Source: Argentina anserina (lineage: Eukaryota; Streptophyta; Magnoliopsida; Rosales; Rosaceae). From it: a stretch of DNA of 64,000 nucleotides. This document shows, one piece after another, positions 36,958-52,324 of this stretch (positions are counted from its first letter, which is position 1; each line of letters begins with the position of its first letter). Position numbers and translations under genes: made by a program. A model generated the notes under the pieces. That model made no database searches, was not told where the DNA came from, and worked only from the letters and a program-made list of their open reading frames with translations. Where the stretch lies: the NCBI RefSeq assembly GCF_933775445.1, contig NC_065874.1, positions 32,992,501 to 33,056,500 of the forward strand, given 5' to 3'.

Positions 36958-37035
36958 CCCAAAACAGCTCATGTAAGCTTCATTCCTCCTCAACTACTAA
37001 AGCCTTCCTTATTATACTAGAGCTAGCTAGTTAGA

Positions 37036-39083
37036 ATGGAGAAAGCAAGTGCATTCCTCCGCCATCCTCCTCCTCGTAAGGGAAAACTCATCACTATCCT
37101 AAGCATTGATGGAGGTGGAGTCAAAGGGATTATCCCCGGAACTATTCTCGCTGCCCTAGAGAAGATGCTTCAGGTAATCAACAAATTAAACAAAAAGGTT
37201 TCATTATATACGGCCGGATTCTTAATTTATGATTCGATATATTGATGAATCTTAATTCGTGTACTTATACAAGTGCAGTTGATCGATTATCTTACTTATG
37301 CAGGAAGAGGAGGGCAATTCATATGCAAGACTGGCCGATTATTTTGATATGATTGCAGGGACGAGCACCGGCGGACTTGTGACTGCCATGCTCACTGCTC
37401 CTGATGAAAACAACCGCCCCTTGTTTAGTGCAGACCAGATTGGCCCTTTTTATCTTTCAAATTGTCCCAAGATCTTCCCATTAGAAAAGTAATAAATTAA
37501 ATTAGCTTAATTAATTTACTGATTAATTAAACTTAATTCCATAGTTCGGTTTAATTAATTAATTTCCTTATACATGCTTGTTGGCCTATGCAACAGAAAC
37601 TGGTCGATAAAAGCAACAGAGCCCGATCAAAATGATTGGAAATCAATGATAAAAGCAAGCATAAAAACAGTCCTTTCATATCTCCGGGAATTGCCGCCAC
37701 TGCGGGGACCGAAATATTCTGCGACTGCGTTGCTGGATATAGTCGAGGCAAAATTAAGTGCCATACGGTTGAACCAGACATTAACCAACGTTGTAATCCC
37801 GAGTTATGATATAAAACTGCTCCATCCAGCCATATTCTCAAGCTACGAGGTCTGTACTTTTCTTTCTTTTAGAATTAAGTGTCATTAAATTAGTCGCGAC
37901 TACGGCATACAGTTCTAATACTCGAGAGTATTATACGATTTTCGTTTGTCAACTATAGATTGGAGAACGTACATGCAAATCTAATATCATATATGTTATT
38001 GGTCATTGTAGTTGAAACGGAATTCAAACAAGGAGACAGATCCGGCTAAACTCTCTGATATCTGCATGGCAACTTCAGCAGCACCAGTCTATTTTCCTGC
38101 TCACAAATTTAGAACCAATACTAGGGAATACAATGTCGTTGATGGCGGAGTGGCTGCTAATAATCCGGTACTAGTTTTCACAGACATCAGTAAAAAATTC
38201 CCGAACCTTGCTTACGGCATGGAATTAAGTACGCTCATGTATATTCATTTGTATGCAATTTATTGTTTTTCAGAGTTTGGTTGCTATAACTGAAGTGATA
38301 AAAAAAATCAAGAACCAAAATCCCGACTTCAGAAAGGATCGGGCGGCTGATCAGGGCAATCGGTTCCTACTGATATCGTTGGGTACTGGTGAACCAAAGG
38401 AAAAGTGTTCATACAGCTCTGACGATGCAGCTAAATGGGGTATTGGTGGATGGTTGATCCATGTGACTAAGGGCTTTCCATCTACTTGTCCATTGATAGA
38501 TGTATTCACTGAAGCAAGTAGTGCTATGGTCGATTGCCAACTTATTACCCTTTTCGAATCTCTTTGGTCCGATGGAAATTACCTTTGGATTCAGGTAAAC
38601 AACTTGATCGTATATAACTATAAACTGTAAATCATAACATGTAGAAGCTAAGATTAATGGGAAGACCTCACAATTACGTACCATGTACTGATAGAAGTAC
38701 AAAATGCATGGTGCAGGAAGATGAACTGCCTATAGACATGACCTCTATGCACAATGCTACTGAAGAAAACCTGAATAAGCTTGTGAAAGCTGGGAAGGAG
38801 CTGTTAGGTAAACCGGTTGCAAAGATGAATACATCAACCGGTCGCCGTGAGCCTGTTGAACCCAAGATCACAAATGAGAAGGCTCTCCGAGAGTATTATT
38901 CCTCTCATCTATACTAAAATTAGTAGCAAAACTTGCATATATTCTAATTATATATATTCCTTGCAAAGTCTCTCATCGCTAACTTCTTCATCTTGTTTCT
39001 ATAGTATGGCGGTAGCTCTCGTTGAGGAGAGGAAGAGACGTCATAGCGACGACCATGGTCACCACAAGGATATTGAAGCCTAA
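37036..39083 (+). CDS. Patatin-like phospholipase B (PLP-B)
   Basis: Intact paralogue of PLP-A with the same seven-exon structure: 37036-37173, 37304-37488, 37597-37849, 38012-38167, 38274-38594, 38717-38892, 39005-39083. It gives 435 residues in continuous frame. The catalytic features are preserved: DGGGVKG (25-31), GTSTGG with Ser67, and DGGVAANNP with Asp236. Exon 5 is five codons longer than in PLP-A: it keeps a DQGNRF stretch before LLISLGTG and VTKG after GGWLIH, probably the ancestral form. Expected activity is lipid acyl hydrolysis. Its distal promoter was replaced by the composite insertion ending at 36886, so expression may differ from PLP-A. Confidence 0.9.
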
Positions 39084-39630
39084 GACCAAAGTCACCAAAC
39101 TATCGACCCTCGTTCAGTATCCGATTAATATAAAGTTATAAATATATGTCATCCCTCAATAAAATACCAATTAATTATCATGTTGGTTGTGACCTTGTGA
39201 TGAACCGTGTTCCATGATATATATCAAAGTCTTGTTGTAAGAGATTTATTCTCCATAATTGTCACCTCCTATTTTGTCATAATTAATATATAATAATCTA
39301 AATAAGAAAATATATATAATTTTTATTTCTACGAAATACTTTATGTAATATTTATATAAATATCTTATTATGAATTAATAAAAATGATATTACTCTCTCT
39401 ATTTTAATGCGTATTACCTTCCCCTAGAATAAATCTTTCGGTTTCCATCTTATATATGCAATTCCATGCTATCAGGTATAAAAACAAACAAAGAGAACAG
39501 TTGGAGATAAATACCAAAACGGATAGATCGAAAAAGCTGAACCGGTGTTGATCAATACAAGAAATCGGGAAGGTAGCTATTTATCTAATCGATCAATGTA
39601 AGTTCATTTTCATTTTATCTCAGCCTCTAC

Positions 39631-40769
39631 ACCTCAACTTATTGGGTTCTACATGTTCAATTTTATTGCAAAGAGGCAAAGAGCAGCGGCTACTTCTCTT
39701 ACGCGAGTTCCGATTACTGCTACTGCCACGTTGCAACGTCTGCATGATGATGATCAGGTTTTATTTTGTATCCTTTACAGCTCGATTGTGATCCGTACCA
39801 TAAGTAACACCACTCCAGTACGTACGTATCAAATTGCCTATAATTGGAGATAGCATATAAATTCTACTTACAAGCACAATAATTTTAATTAGTAGCTAGC
39901 TATCAGCCACTATTAGGCAAATTATACCACATTTGGGTAAAAGCATTCTCTCGACCAATGCCAAATTAGAGAGGATCATAACCACATTTTTTTCTGGTTA
40001 CACGTGAAAACTTAAAATTCATGCTAACGGCATTTCACTTTATGAGTTTGTCGTTCCTAATAGACTTGGTACTCAGAACATCAGAAGAGACAGGATTAAT
40101 TTTCAAATTGTGTTGACTATAATCTCCTATAACTAGAACAACACTGTTAAAGTTTTGATGTAGATGGTGTACAAGAACGTAGCTACATACGGTGGGTTGT
40201 AGCCAATTTCAAATTACTAAAAAAATTATATTTCTAGTTAAATTTTAGTATAAAAATTTAAATTTTAAATATTAGCCCATCTCAAATTTTATATAGTTTA
40301 TAAATAATCGTAAATTATTTTCTAGTTCAACACATTATGATATCATGGCTCCGCCTTTGATGGTGTAAGGTAGAAAATGAAGAAGAAGAAGCAAGAAAAT
40401 GAAGAAGGTTCCTAGCTTGTAGTTGATAGTTGGTAATTTTACATTAAGGACCTGGACCATAGCCATTTGGGCTGATATATTGGTAACACAGTGAACTACG
40501 ACTATTGCGAATAATATTTGGTTGCTGCTTTTATAAGCGATCAAAAGAGAGGACAGAACAACTGATTTTAATAAAGACAGTTGAGTTACGCTCTGATGAT
40601 CGACATCAACATTGTAGAATACGTACCAAGAAATGAAGAACGCAAATAATTAAATTACAAGTTTGGTTTTTGTTTGGACAAAATTAACAATACGTTTAGG
40701 TTATTTCATACACTTGATCATTCCAAAGTTCCCATGGTGAAGGTTTAGTACAACTGTACAAGTATACAA
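39631..40769. other. Intergenic between PLP-B and aldolase
   Basis: No gene seen apart from the small hAT MITE at 40172-40359. The 3' UTR of the aldolase gene probably occupies the right end. Confidence 0.4.
40172..40359. mobile_element. Short hAT-type MITE, 8-bp target duplication
   Basis: 188 bp bounded by perfect ATGGTGTA repeats (40164-40171 and 40360-40367). The ends are CAAGAACGTAGCTACA on the left and, in reverse, CAAAGGCGGAGCCATG on the right. The right end has the GGCGGAGCC core seen in other hAT ends of this window. The interior is AT-rich and non-coding. Confidence 0.75.
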
Positions 40770-42389
40770 CTAGTACTTGTATCCCTTAACAAACAAACTC
40801 TCGGAAGCTAATCCGCCAGCACCTTCTCCACCGTACTTCCCAAGAGTAGCGTCTGAGTTGGCCTTGCACCTCGCCAAAAATACCTCCTGAGCTTTCCCAA
40901 CATTCTCCTTCTTCCCACTCCAAGTCTTAAGCGTGCTGCTCTGCAGAGCTCGGCCGAAGGAAAATGAAAGAGTCCATGGCTTGAGCACATCCAACTTGTT
41001 CATTGCATCCAGATTGAGTGTTGCCAGTTCCTCGCTTTGTCCTCCGGAGAGAAACACAATGCCAGGCACCGCAGCCGGTACTGTGCGGCGCAATGCAGTC
41101 ACTGTGTACTCAGCAATCACCTCCGGCGTTACCTGTGAAAATAAACCCCAATTAGATTCAAATTATATATCTATATATCTTGCATGCCAATATGAAAGTT
41201 ACGTATCTAGATGTACTCAATATTTTGGTAAAACAAGCTGGACTGTGGAATCAAATAACATGCAACATAACACATGAAACTGTCTGAGAAATGCATGCAT
41301 TATATATGTACCTTGGGGCTGTCAGAGCCTGGTGTGACCATGTTGGGCTTAAGGAGTGTGCCTTCAAGAAGAACATGCTGCTCATTCAGTGCCTTGTAAA
41401 CTGCAGCAAGCACAAGTTCAGTAGCAGCAGCACATTTCTTGATGTCATGATCCCCATCAGTTAGAATCTCAGGCTCCACAATTGGAACCAAACCATTCTC
41501 CTGGCAGATGATCGCATAGCGAGCCAAGCCCTGTGCATTTTGCTGAATGGAAAGCTCAGAAGGCTCGGTCGGGCCTATCTTGAGCACGGCACGCCACTTT
41601 GCAAAGCGTGCACCGGCCTTGTAGTACTGTGCGCACCTAGTTCCAAGGGAGTCAAACCCTTGAGTTGTGGTTTCTCCATTCGTTCCAGCTAACTCAACTG
41701 TGCCCTTGTCAACTTTGATACCTGGTATCAAGGCATTATGCATCATATTAACTCATATATAGTCGTTCAAAGTACTTCGGTGGAGAAAATATTATCGAAA
41801 TCGTAGAACATGCCTGGAATGACATTGTTTTCTTGGAGGACCTCAACAAAGGGTTTGCCATCAGAGGTCTTCTGATATAGGGTCTCTTCGAAGAGAATGA
41901 CACCAGAGAGGTAGGGGAGGGCATTGGGAGAGGTGAAGAGCAGCTCTCTGAGGGCTTGGCGGTTGGACTCAATGTTGTCGACATTGATGCTAGCTAGACG
42001 CTTGCCAATGGTGCCTGTGCTCTCATCAGCGGCCAATATGCCCTTGCCGGGAGTGGCAATGTACTTGGCATTCTTTATCAGCTCCTCTGCAAACCTCAAA
42101 GGTCATCAATAGTTCATGGTTGTAAAATTTTATGCCCACGTATAATTCAAGAAAAAGGTCTCTTGTTACATACATAGTCTAATGCGCATACAAATATATT
42201 ATTCGCGGTGCAAACAATCTAACAACATAACATGTAACATCATTTTGTGAGTAAAGTATTTGGTGATGGATGATATTACGATTGATTACAATCTTATAAT
42301 CCTAAGATAATATCTTCCTACATAGTGGATAGAGCATGGTTGACATGGAGAGAGATATTACCAGCATACTTGCCAACGAAGGCTGACAT
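40770..42389 (-). CDS. FBA: Fructose-bisphosphate aldolase, class I, cytosolic
   Basis: Glycolysis/gluconeogenesis enzyme cleaving fructose-1,6-bisphosphate to DHAP and glyceraldehyde-3-phosphate. Four exons: 42362-42389, 41814-42086, 41312-41721 and 40770-41132, giving 357 residues, the usual cytosolic length (no transit peptide). Exon 1 encodes only MSAFVGKYA plus one base. The family motifs [46 protein letters not shown] and [15 protein letters not shown] (with the Schiff-base Lys) are present, as is the C-terminal KGYKY tyrosine. Intron 2 starts with GC (CAG/GCATGT) and ends CAG, and only this join restores [10 protein letters not shown]. Intron 3 is GT-AG. Confidence 0.95.
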
Positions 42390-42456
42390 GGTTGAGGCTT
42401 AAGGTGGGTTAATAAGATAATGGAAAGTGCAAAAGCAAACTTACACAACCAACAAT

Positions 42457-42463
42457 CTATATA
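42457..42463 (-). promoter_or_regulatory. TATA box of the aldolase gene
   Basis: TATATAG on the minus strand, about 70 bp upstream of the start codon, implying a short 5' leader of about 40 nt. Confidence 0.65.
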
Positions 42464-42569
42464 GCCAAAGCTTAGATGGAATATGCCAATAGATCCAACG
42501 AGAGCGGACGCCAACACGTGTCCAAAGGGTAGCCCAAGGAAGGTTATCAACCTAGGATAGAGCAACGAG

Positions 42570-43415
42570 TGATCACTCTCCTAGCCAACTGGCAACTCAT
42601 CCTCAGGCATAAATTTGTGTGGAATGGCTAATGATCCTCATCCAGTTCCTCAGAGCTTGAAGAGGCGTAGACCAAATGAGAAGTTTTGGATTCTACCCAA
42701 CTGTGTGCATCAGCCTCTTCAATTCTTCTGTTCTCTTTCCATTATTAGTACCTCTCAGCGCTAGAGACAGTTGCTCGCTATTGTCGACAATGGAAGTTCC
42801 GACAGATGATACATTCACGACCGTCGACTCTATACATCAACGAATAACAACCATCTTGGAGCAACTGTCACCACCAATAGCCAGTCACACTCTCACTCCC
42901 CACCAGGTAAACTTTCTATACACCAGTGCAGCTCCAAGCTCGCCGAGAATTGACAAATGAAATGCTACTTGCATATGGCATCCGAAGTTCCAAACTAAGA
43001 AAATGATCGAAAGGAAATGACATCTTGAGGTATGAAAGTAAGAATGATTTATCATAAAAAGTCTTGGTTCATTAAGTACATTACATGCCGGGTGCCAGAA
43101 TATTGCTTCCCTCTTAAGCCATACATATGCGAAGTCATTTCAACGGGAGCTAGCTTGGCTATCTAGGCGCACAGTCACTGCCTGCTTTCGTAAACTCGCT
43201 GTCCAACCCCAACCTTGATGACATTATTGTCATATGTAAAATACATTTGTAAGAGAACGGAAGACCCTATATAACAAAAGAAACATTCAAAGGATGGTGG
43301 TTCTGGACTTGAAAGTCAAAATTTTCCCAACATTGAAACTGCATAACCCAGCATTATCATTGCTGAAAATAACTCAAGTTGATCATGGGTGGGACCAAAG
43401 AGCAGTTTCCATAAG
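42570..43415. other. Intergenic between aldolase promoter and UKL 3' end
   Basis: An ATG-led open frame (about 42790-42906) followed by a GT donor-like site resembles an orphan exon, but no family is recognised and no continuation is found. Otherwise nothing seen; the right end probably includes the 3' UTR of the UKL gene. Confidence 0.3.
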
Positions 43416-47536
<4,121 letters not shown>

Positions 47537-47540
47537 GGAC

Positions 47541-48475
47541 CTACAGAGGCACAACGAAAGAAAATGTGTTAGATTCTGAAATATAAGAATCAACACAATT
47601 GCATCGAATAGCCAATTTGGCACGTCTAATCATTCGACCCCATTCAATAAGCAATACCGGAATCAAATTCAGCTCAAGGTAGCTGATTGGGAAAAACAAT
47701 GCTATCGATCAACTCTATGTATTTACCTACAACAAAGGAACTACTTGCACTTCAAAAAGAACTCAAAACACTAAAGTATTGATCAAAACAAACAATGATC
47801 CAAATCTACAAAAAACCTCACTGATGATCTCCACATATGTACACTAAACATCCAATTACAGATCAAAACAACATCACATTCGCAACGGACCACACACTCT
47901 TCTACGTTGCGTGTACAATCCACGTTCCAGGAACAAAACAACTCACGAAACAATCCGATTCCAAATTCACAACCACAACAAAGGCCAGATTCATTGCATG
48001 CTATGATTCCTATCAATCACAGCGAAACCGGAACAAGTAACTCTACAAACCTCACAGCCTAATCATCTCCACATTGACACTCTCCCTCTCACTCCCATCA
48101 CATTCGTGCCGTATGATTGCATAACAATAACCACAACACCACAACTCAGCAAAGCAAAACCGAAACGAAATACAGCAATCTCCATACAAAACCAAGCACT
48201 TTGTAAACAGTAGAGATCCAATGCGCGTAACAGAGGATCAGAATTCACTAATTTCATCAGGTTATATCGCATCAAAAATATATGAATTAATGAAAATTAA
48301 GATTCCTTATGGATTGAAAAATCAAGCAGAGGAATCCAGCAATGTAATACGTACCGAGATTTCTAGAGAGGGAAAGTGAGATTACGACGCCAAAAATTGT
48401 TGGAAGAAATTTTGGTTTGGGGAGAGAGAGAGATATGATGAGGGGTGATACAGACGGATCCCGATGGGTTTATAT
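47541..48475 (-). promoter_or_regulatory. UKL leader exon, leader intron and core promoter
   Basis: On the minus strand a CT-rich leader exon (about 48440-48355) ends at a GTACGT donor. A ~815-bp intron then runs to the acceptor CTCTGTAG at 47541. TATATAAA at 48469-48476 is the likely TATA box. The first ATG is therefore in the second exon. Confidence 0.7.
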
Positions 48476-48479
48476 AGTG

Positions 48480-49247
48480 GGAGCCGCGGCTGAGGGAGAC
48501 CTCGCACCGGAGTGGAGGGAGAGTAAAGGACCGAAATGGCCATGGTTTTTGGGGTAATTACGCCTTTGCCACCATTTGGGGGTGTTTGATATTTTTGGAG
48601 ACGTCAGATTGAGCTGGCCTGCCTGTCCTTCGTGGCACTGAATCAGAGGTCGGGCCCGCGCTTTTTCAGACCGATGTGTATTGGAGAGGGAGTTGTTGCA
48701 TGTGTTTACAGCGCACGGTAATTACGATCTTCTTGATTAGTTTTGATTTTGATGGAGTGAGATTTTGGGCAATCAAAAATTCAAAATGGAAGGTAGTCAA
48801 TGTATGGACTATGGAGTTTTGTGATAGTAGCTTTTACTTGTAACTTGTCGTGGTTTCACGAAAGAGGAAGACAGTGGTAAATTATGTGGAAACTCTGGAT
48901 CAGGCGAGGCTAAAAACAATTGTAAGGTGTAAATCATGCAAAATATGATGTTATAAAAGGCCAAGTATAAATCGATTTATTATTGTTGTCGAGACATGAA
49001 ACAACTTTCTAAAGGTACAATAAAATTTAACATTTGTTATGTAAATTGACACTCGGTATCATGTAAAATATGACGTGCTAAAGTGTTTTAAATTAGGTGT
49101 TACGTTTTTGAGGTTAATGGGAGTTTAACATTCGTTATGATTTATGAAGAAATGAAACAAGTTTCTTTCATGCAAAAGGGTATGTAAAAAAATGAGAAAC
49201 TTATCTTGTAGTTTCAGGAAATTCAATTACATTACTTCAAATTAAAA
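48480..49247. other. Intergenic, no gene seen
   Basis: The first ~200 bp are GC-richer and probably UKL promoter. The rest is AT-rich without recognised features. Confidence 0.4.
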
Positions 49248-49443
49248 ATCAATATAGGAAAATGTTTTAGCGTCATAATATGGCGTCAGATCTGGCGCCA
49301 CAATCCCACGTGACATGTCACGTCTCCTTGTCATGTCAGTAATTACAATAATCACAAAATGTCATTTTTAAATGAAAATACAATATTATCCTTGTTAATT
49401 CAACGGCTCTAGATTATTACTAAAAAAATTATAGTTCTTTTTT

Positions 49444-49810
49444 GAATTAATTTCAGTTTACCCTCCTAAATTTTACACTCAAAATCAGTTCACCCCCTAT
49501 ACTTTTAAATAACATCAAAGAATGACAAAATTCAGATTTTTTTGGTTAAAATCCGATCAAAATCTATCAAAAGAAGGCTTCAAATCATATATGCAAGACC
49601 AAAACAAAATTCTTAATATTTTACAACAACACTGAAGCTTTAAAATTAGGTCTCATAGCATAATTATTGATATAATGCATATTAAAATCTGAATTTTGTC
49701 ATTTTTTGATGTTATTTGAAAGTATAAGGGGGTGAATTGATTAAAATAACAGTTTAAGGGGTGAACTGATTTTTGAGGTAAAGTTTATGTGAGTAAACTG
49801 AAATTAATTC
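49444..49810. mobile_element. Mutator MITE with perfect 9-bp target duplication
   Basis: 367 bp between two TTCTTTTTT repeats (49435-49443 and 49811-49819). Terminal inverted repeats start with GAATTAATTTCAGTTTAC and extend roughly 120 bp with small gaps, sharing CAGTTCACCCC and AAATAACATCAAA.AATGACA. Non-coding. Confidence 0.9.
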
Positions 49811-49889
49811 TTCTTTTTTATATCATTTATTTTTTTTAAAATGCTTTCAAAATGTAATAAAAATATGATATATACAAAGTATGCTTAAA

Positions 49890-49891
<2 letters not shown>

Positions 49892-49926
<35 letters not shown>

Positions 49927-50175
49927 GTGAGATATATATATTGAAATTAGATTAAATGAATTAATTAATTAAAACTATTCAACGTGAACCGTTCGTGTAA
50001 ACCTCAATTTTAAAAGCTAAAACCATTGTTAAATTGGATAAAATTTTGTAGAGATGATCTTGAATAACATACCTAAATATTGAATCGCTTATGGTTACAA
50101 AATTTGACCGAAAAGTGTGCCAAAATTTGAACTTCACTATGTAATTTCAGAGTGAAGCTTTACTATGGATAGAGA

Positions 50176-50208
<33 letters not shown>
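49892..50208. repeat. TA/TG microsatellites
   Basis: A (TA)n(TG)n run at about 49892-49926 and a (TA)n run at about 50179-50207. They lie between the MITE and the solo LTR. Confidence 0.8.
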
Positions 50209-50210
<2 letters not shown>

Positions 50211-50221
50211 TGCATATATGG

Positions 50222-51770
50222 TGATAGGAGCACTTTGTGCGACGTTTTTAACATGTTTTTACCTCAATTTGTACTTTGCTTAGCCCTTATTGTTGTAGTA
50301 TTGAGTCATTGAGTCGTAGTAAGAGTCTTGAGCGGTATTGGATGCATTTTTGTGCTTACATGAGTTAAAACGCATAATTGGTTTAGAGTCCTAGTTTGAT
50401 TAGGAATCCTTGTTAGGTTTTGAAACTAATTATCTCTTACTTATGATTTTATTTTCTTATTTTCAGATTGGATTGAAGAGATAATTAAAGAAAAAAAGAT
50501 GGAGCCAAGTCATGCAATAATTAAATAGAATATGATCATTAAAGACATAAAACATGACATGTTTTAGGGAATAAAACATGACATGTTTTAGGGATTAAAG
50601 CATGGCATGTTTTAGGAAATAAAACTTTCCATGTTTTAGGGATTAAAGCATGGCATGTTTATAGGAAGAAAGAAGCAATTTCAAACCCTTCATCTTTCCT
50701 CTATATATACATGGCTTCACCTCTCAAATAGGATCACTTCTCATTTGCATTCAAGAGCCAAACCTCTACCAAAATACTACCTCAAACATCCTTTACCAAA
50801 ACAACAAGCCATTCTCCCCATATACAAATTCCATCTCCACCGAAATCACCATTGAAGACACACCTCCAAGGTTCCTAAAACGTGTGATTTTCGCAACTCT
50901 TCCCCACGGGTTTGTTCGTTTTTGATTTTTTACAATACTTTGTCTATGAAGATTGTAGTATGATGTTTGTGTGGGATTATTGTTTTGTATTAAGAATCGA
51001 AATTTTTAGATTGTTGTATTGGATTTTTGGTTCTTTACCAAATTAATGGTTTCCTATAATTAATGAGTTTGTATTTCTATTGTTGTGTTCTAATCATCTT
51101 TCTCATACTTTTAGATAATTTTCAGATATGTGCATATGAATTTAGTGCTTGGATGTAGTCCCTAAGATTGTGTTTGAGTGCTAGATTCATCAACCATATT
51201 GACACAAATCGAATCATGCCCTAAGTAGGTTCGGTTTGTGTTGATTAAAAGTGGTAAAAATTCTGGAAATTTGCATGTAAAACCATGGTGGGTGACGCCA
51301 TACATGAAACATGTCTCCAATAAAGATTTGGTGCTTAAATGTAATTGAATTTGATTTATACTCTAAGTGTTATTGAATTTGATTGCATGCAAATTTAGAT
51401 TAGGCCCTAAGTCAATCTAAATGTTAATTGAAATCTTGCATGATTAGATGATCCCCTAAGGCTCTAATTGTATTGGTGTCTAAAAAGTATGTAATTGGTT
51501 GAATTAGAATGCATGATAGGTTCGAACTTGTAATTATGTGGTGTAATGGTAAATTTGGTTTAAGTTTGTTAAAGAGAAGTCGATCATGTAAATAATAATT
51601 TAGGTTTTAATTTAGTAGTTAATAATCAATCTCAAACCCCCCATTATTTGTTAACACTAAAAGTTTAGAGTTCCCTTCAATTCCCCGGAAAGAACGATCC
51701 CTGCTTATTCTATACTAACGATGATGTTTTACAGGGTTTATTATAGACGTTTTAACAAAACGCTCTATCA
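50222..51770. mobile_element. Solo LTR with 5-bp target duplication
   Basis: 1,549 bp starting TGATAGGAGC and ending GCTCTATCA, so it has TG...CA ends that are inverted copies. It is flanked by perfect TATGG repeats (50217-50221 and 51771-51775). There is no internal retrotransposon domain and no second LTR. The likely origin is recombination between the two LTRs of a retrotransposon. Confidence 0.88.
50540..50665. repeat. Tandem ~27-bp palindromic repeats
   Basis: About five units of the form AAAACATGACATGTTTTAGG, each itself nearly palindromic (CATG cores), inside the solo LTR. Units differ by a few bases. Confidence 0.8.
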
Positions 51771-52324
51771 TATGGTAATTGTATTAATTAATGATAGCAA
51801 TTAATTAATCTTAAATGTAAATTAATTAAATAAGAAAGTCATGAATCTTGACATATTTGTCACTAGAAATATTACCATGGACATAATTGTATTAAATATG
51901 GTATTAGTTAAGATATATATACTCTAGGAAAATAACATTTGTTACTTTACATATCCCCTTAAATCGATTATACCCTAACAAAAGAATATTAATTTTCAGA
52001 AGAACAAAAAACCAAAAGAATCTTACCAAAAGCTTCATCTAAATATAAATGTTATAGTTACCTTACATCATCTGAAATTTAAAAATATTTTTTTGTTTAT
52101 ATATATATATATATTGCGCGCGTGCACACACATATTTTAAACATATTTTTGTAAATTTCAATTTTTAAAATTATATTTTAGAAACATTATTGTGATGAAA
52201 AAGAAGAAATGATAAAAAGAAAAAAATTATAATAATTTAGAACCGTTGAATTAACAAGGATATAATTGTCTTTCCATTTAAAATGTACGATTGCGGCGCC
52301 GGATTAGCACTCCTCATCAATATA

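Larger units (their letters stand above)
23842..39630. repeat. Segmental tandem duplication, copy B
   Basis: Second copy of the LEA2-SUFE1-PLP block. Its left edge is within the LEA2 coding region, and its right edge is near 39630 where similarity to 21376-21407 ends. Copy B differs by a truncated LEA2, two frameshifts in SUFE1, a foldback insertion (27787-28614) and a composite insertion (about 29710-36886) upstream of PLP-B. Confidence 0.88.
49257..52315. mobile_element. Large Mutator-like element, non-autonomous, with nested insertions
   Basis: 3,059 bp flanked by ATCAATATA at 49248-49256 and 52316-52324 (9 bp). Subterminal inverted repeats share GGCGCC(A/G)CAATC, CCTTGTTAATTCAACGG and TCTA(G/A)ATTATTA. 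The interior has no transposase. It contains a Mutator MITE (49444-49810) and a solo LTR (50222-51770), so the original element was about 1.1 kb. Confidence 0.65.

Noticed and set aside
42676..42960. 94-codon frame with a possible exon (42790-42906) before a GT site
   Set aside because: No recognised family, no continuing exon and no clear promoter; recorded only as intergenic.
50540..50665. CRISPR-like array
   Set aside because: Repeats are contiguous without unique spacers, and the genome is a plant nuclear genome.
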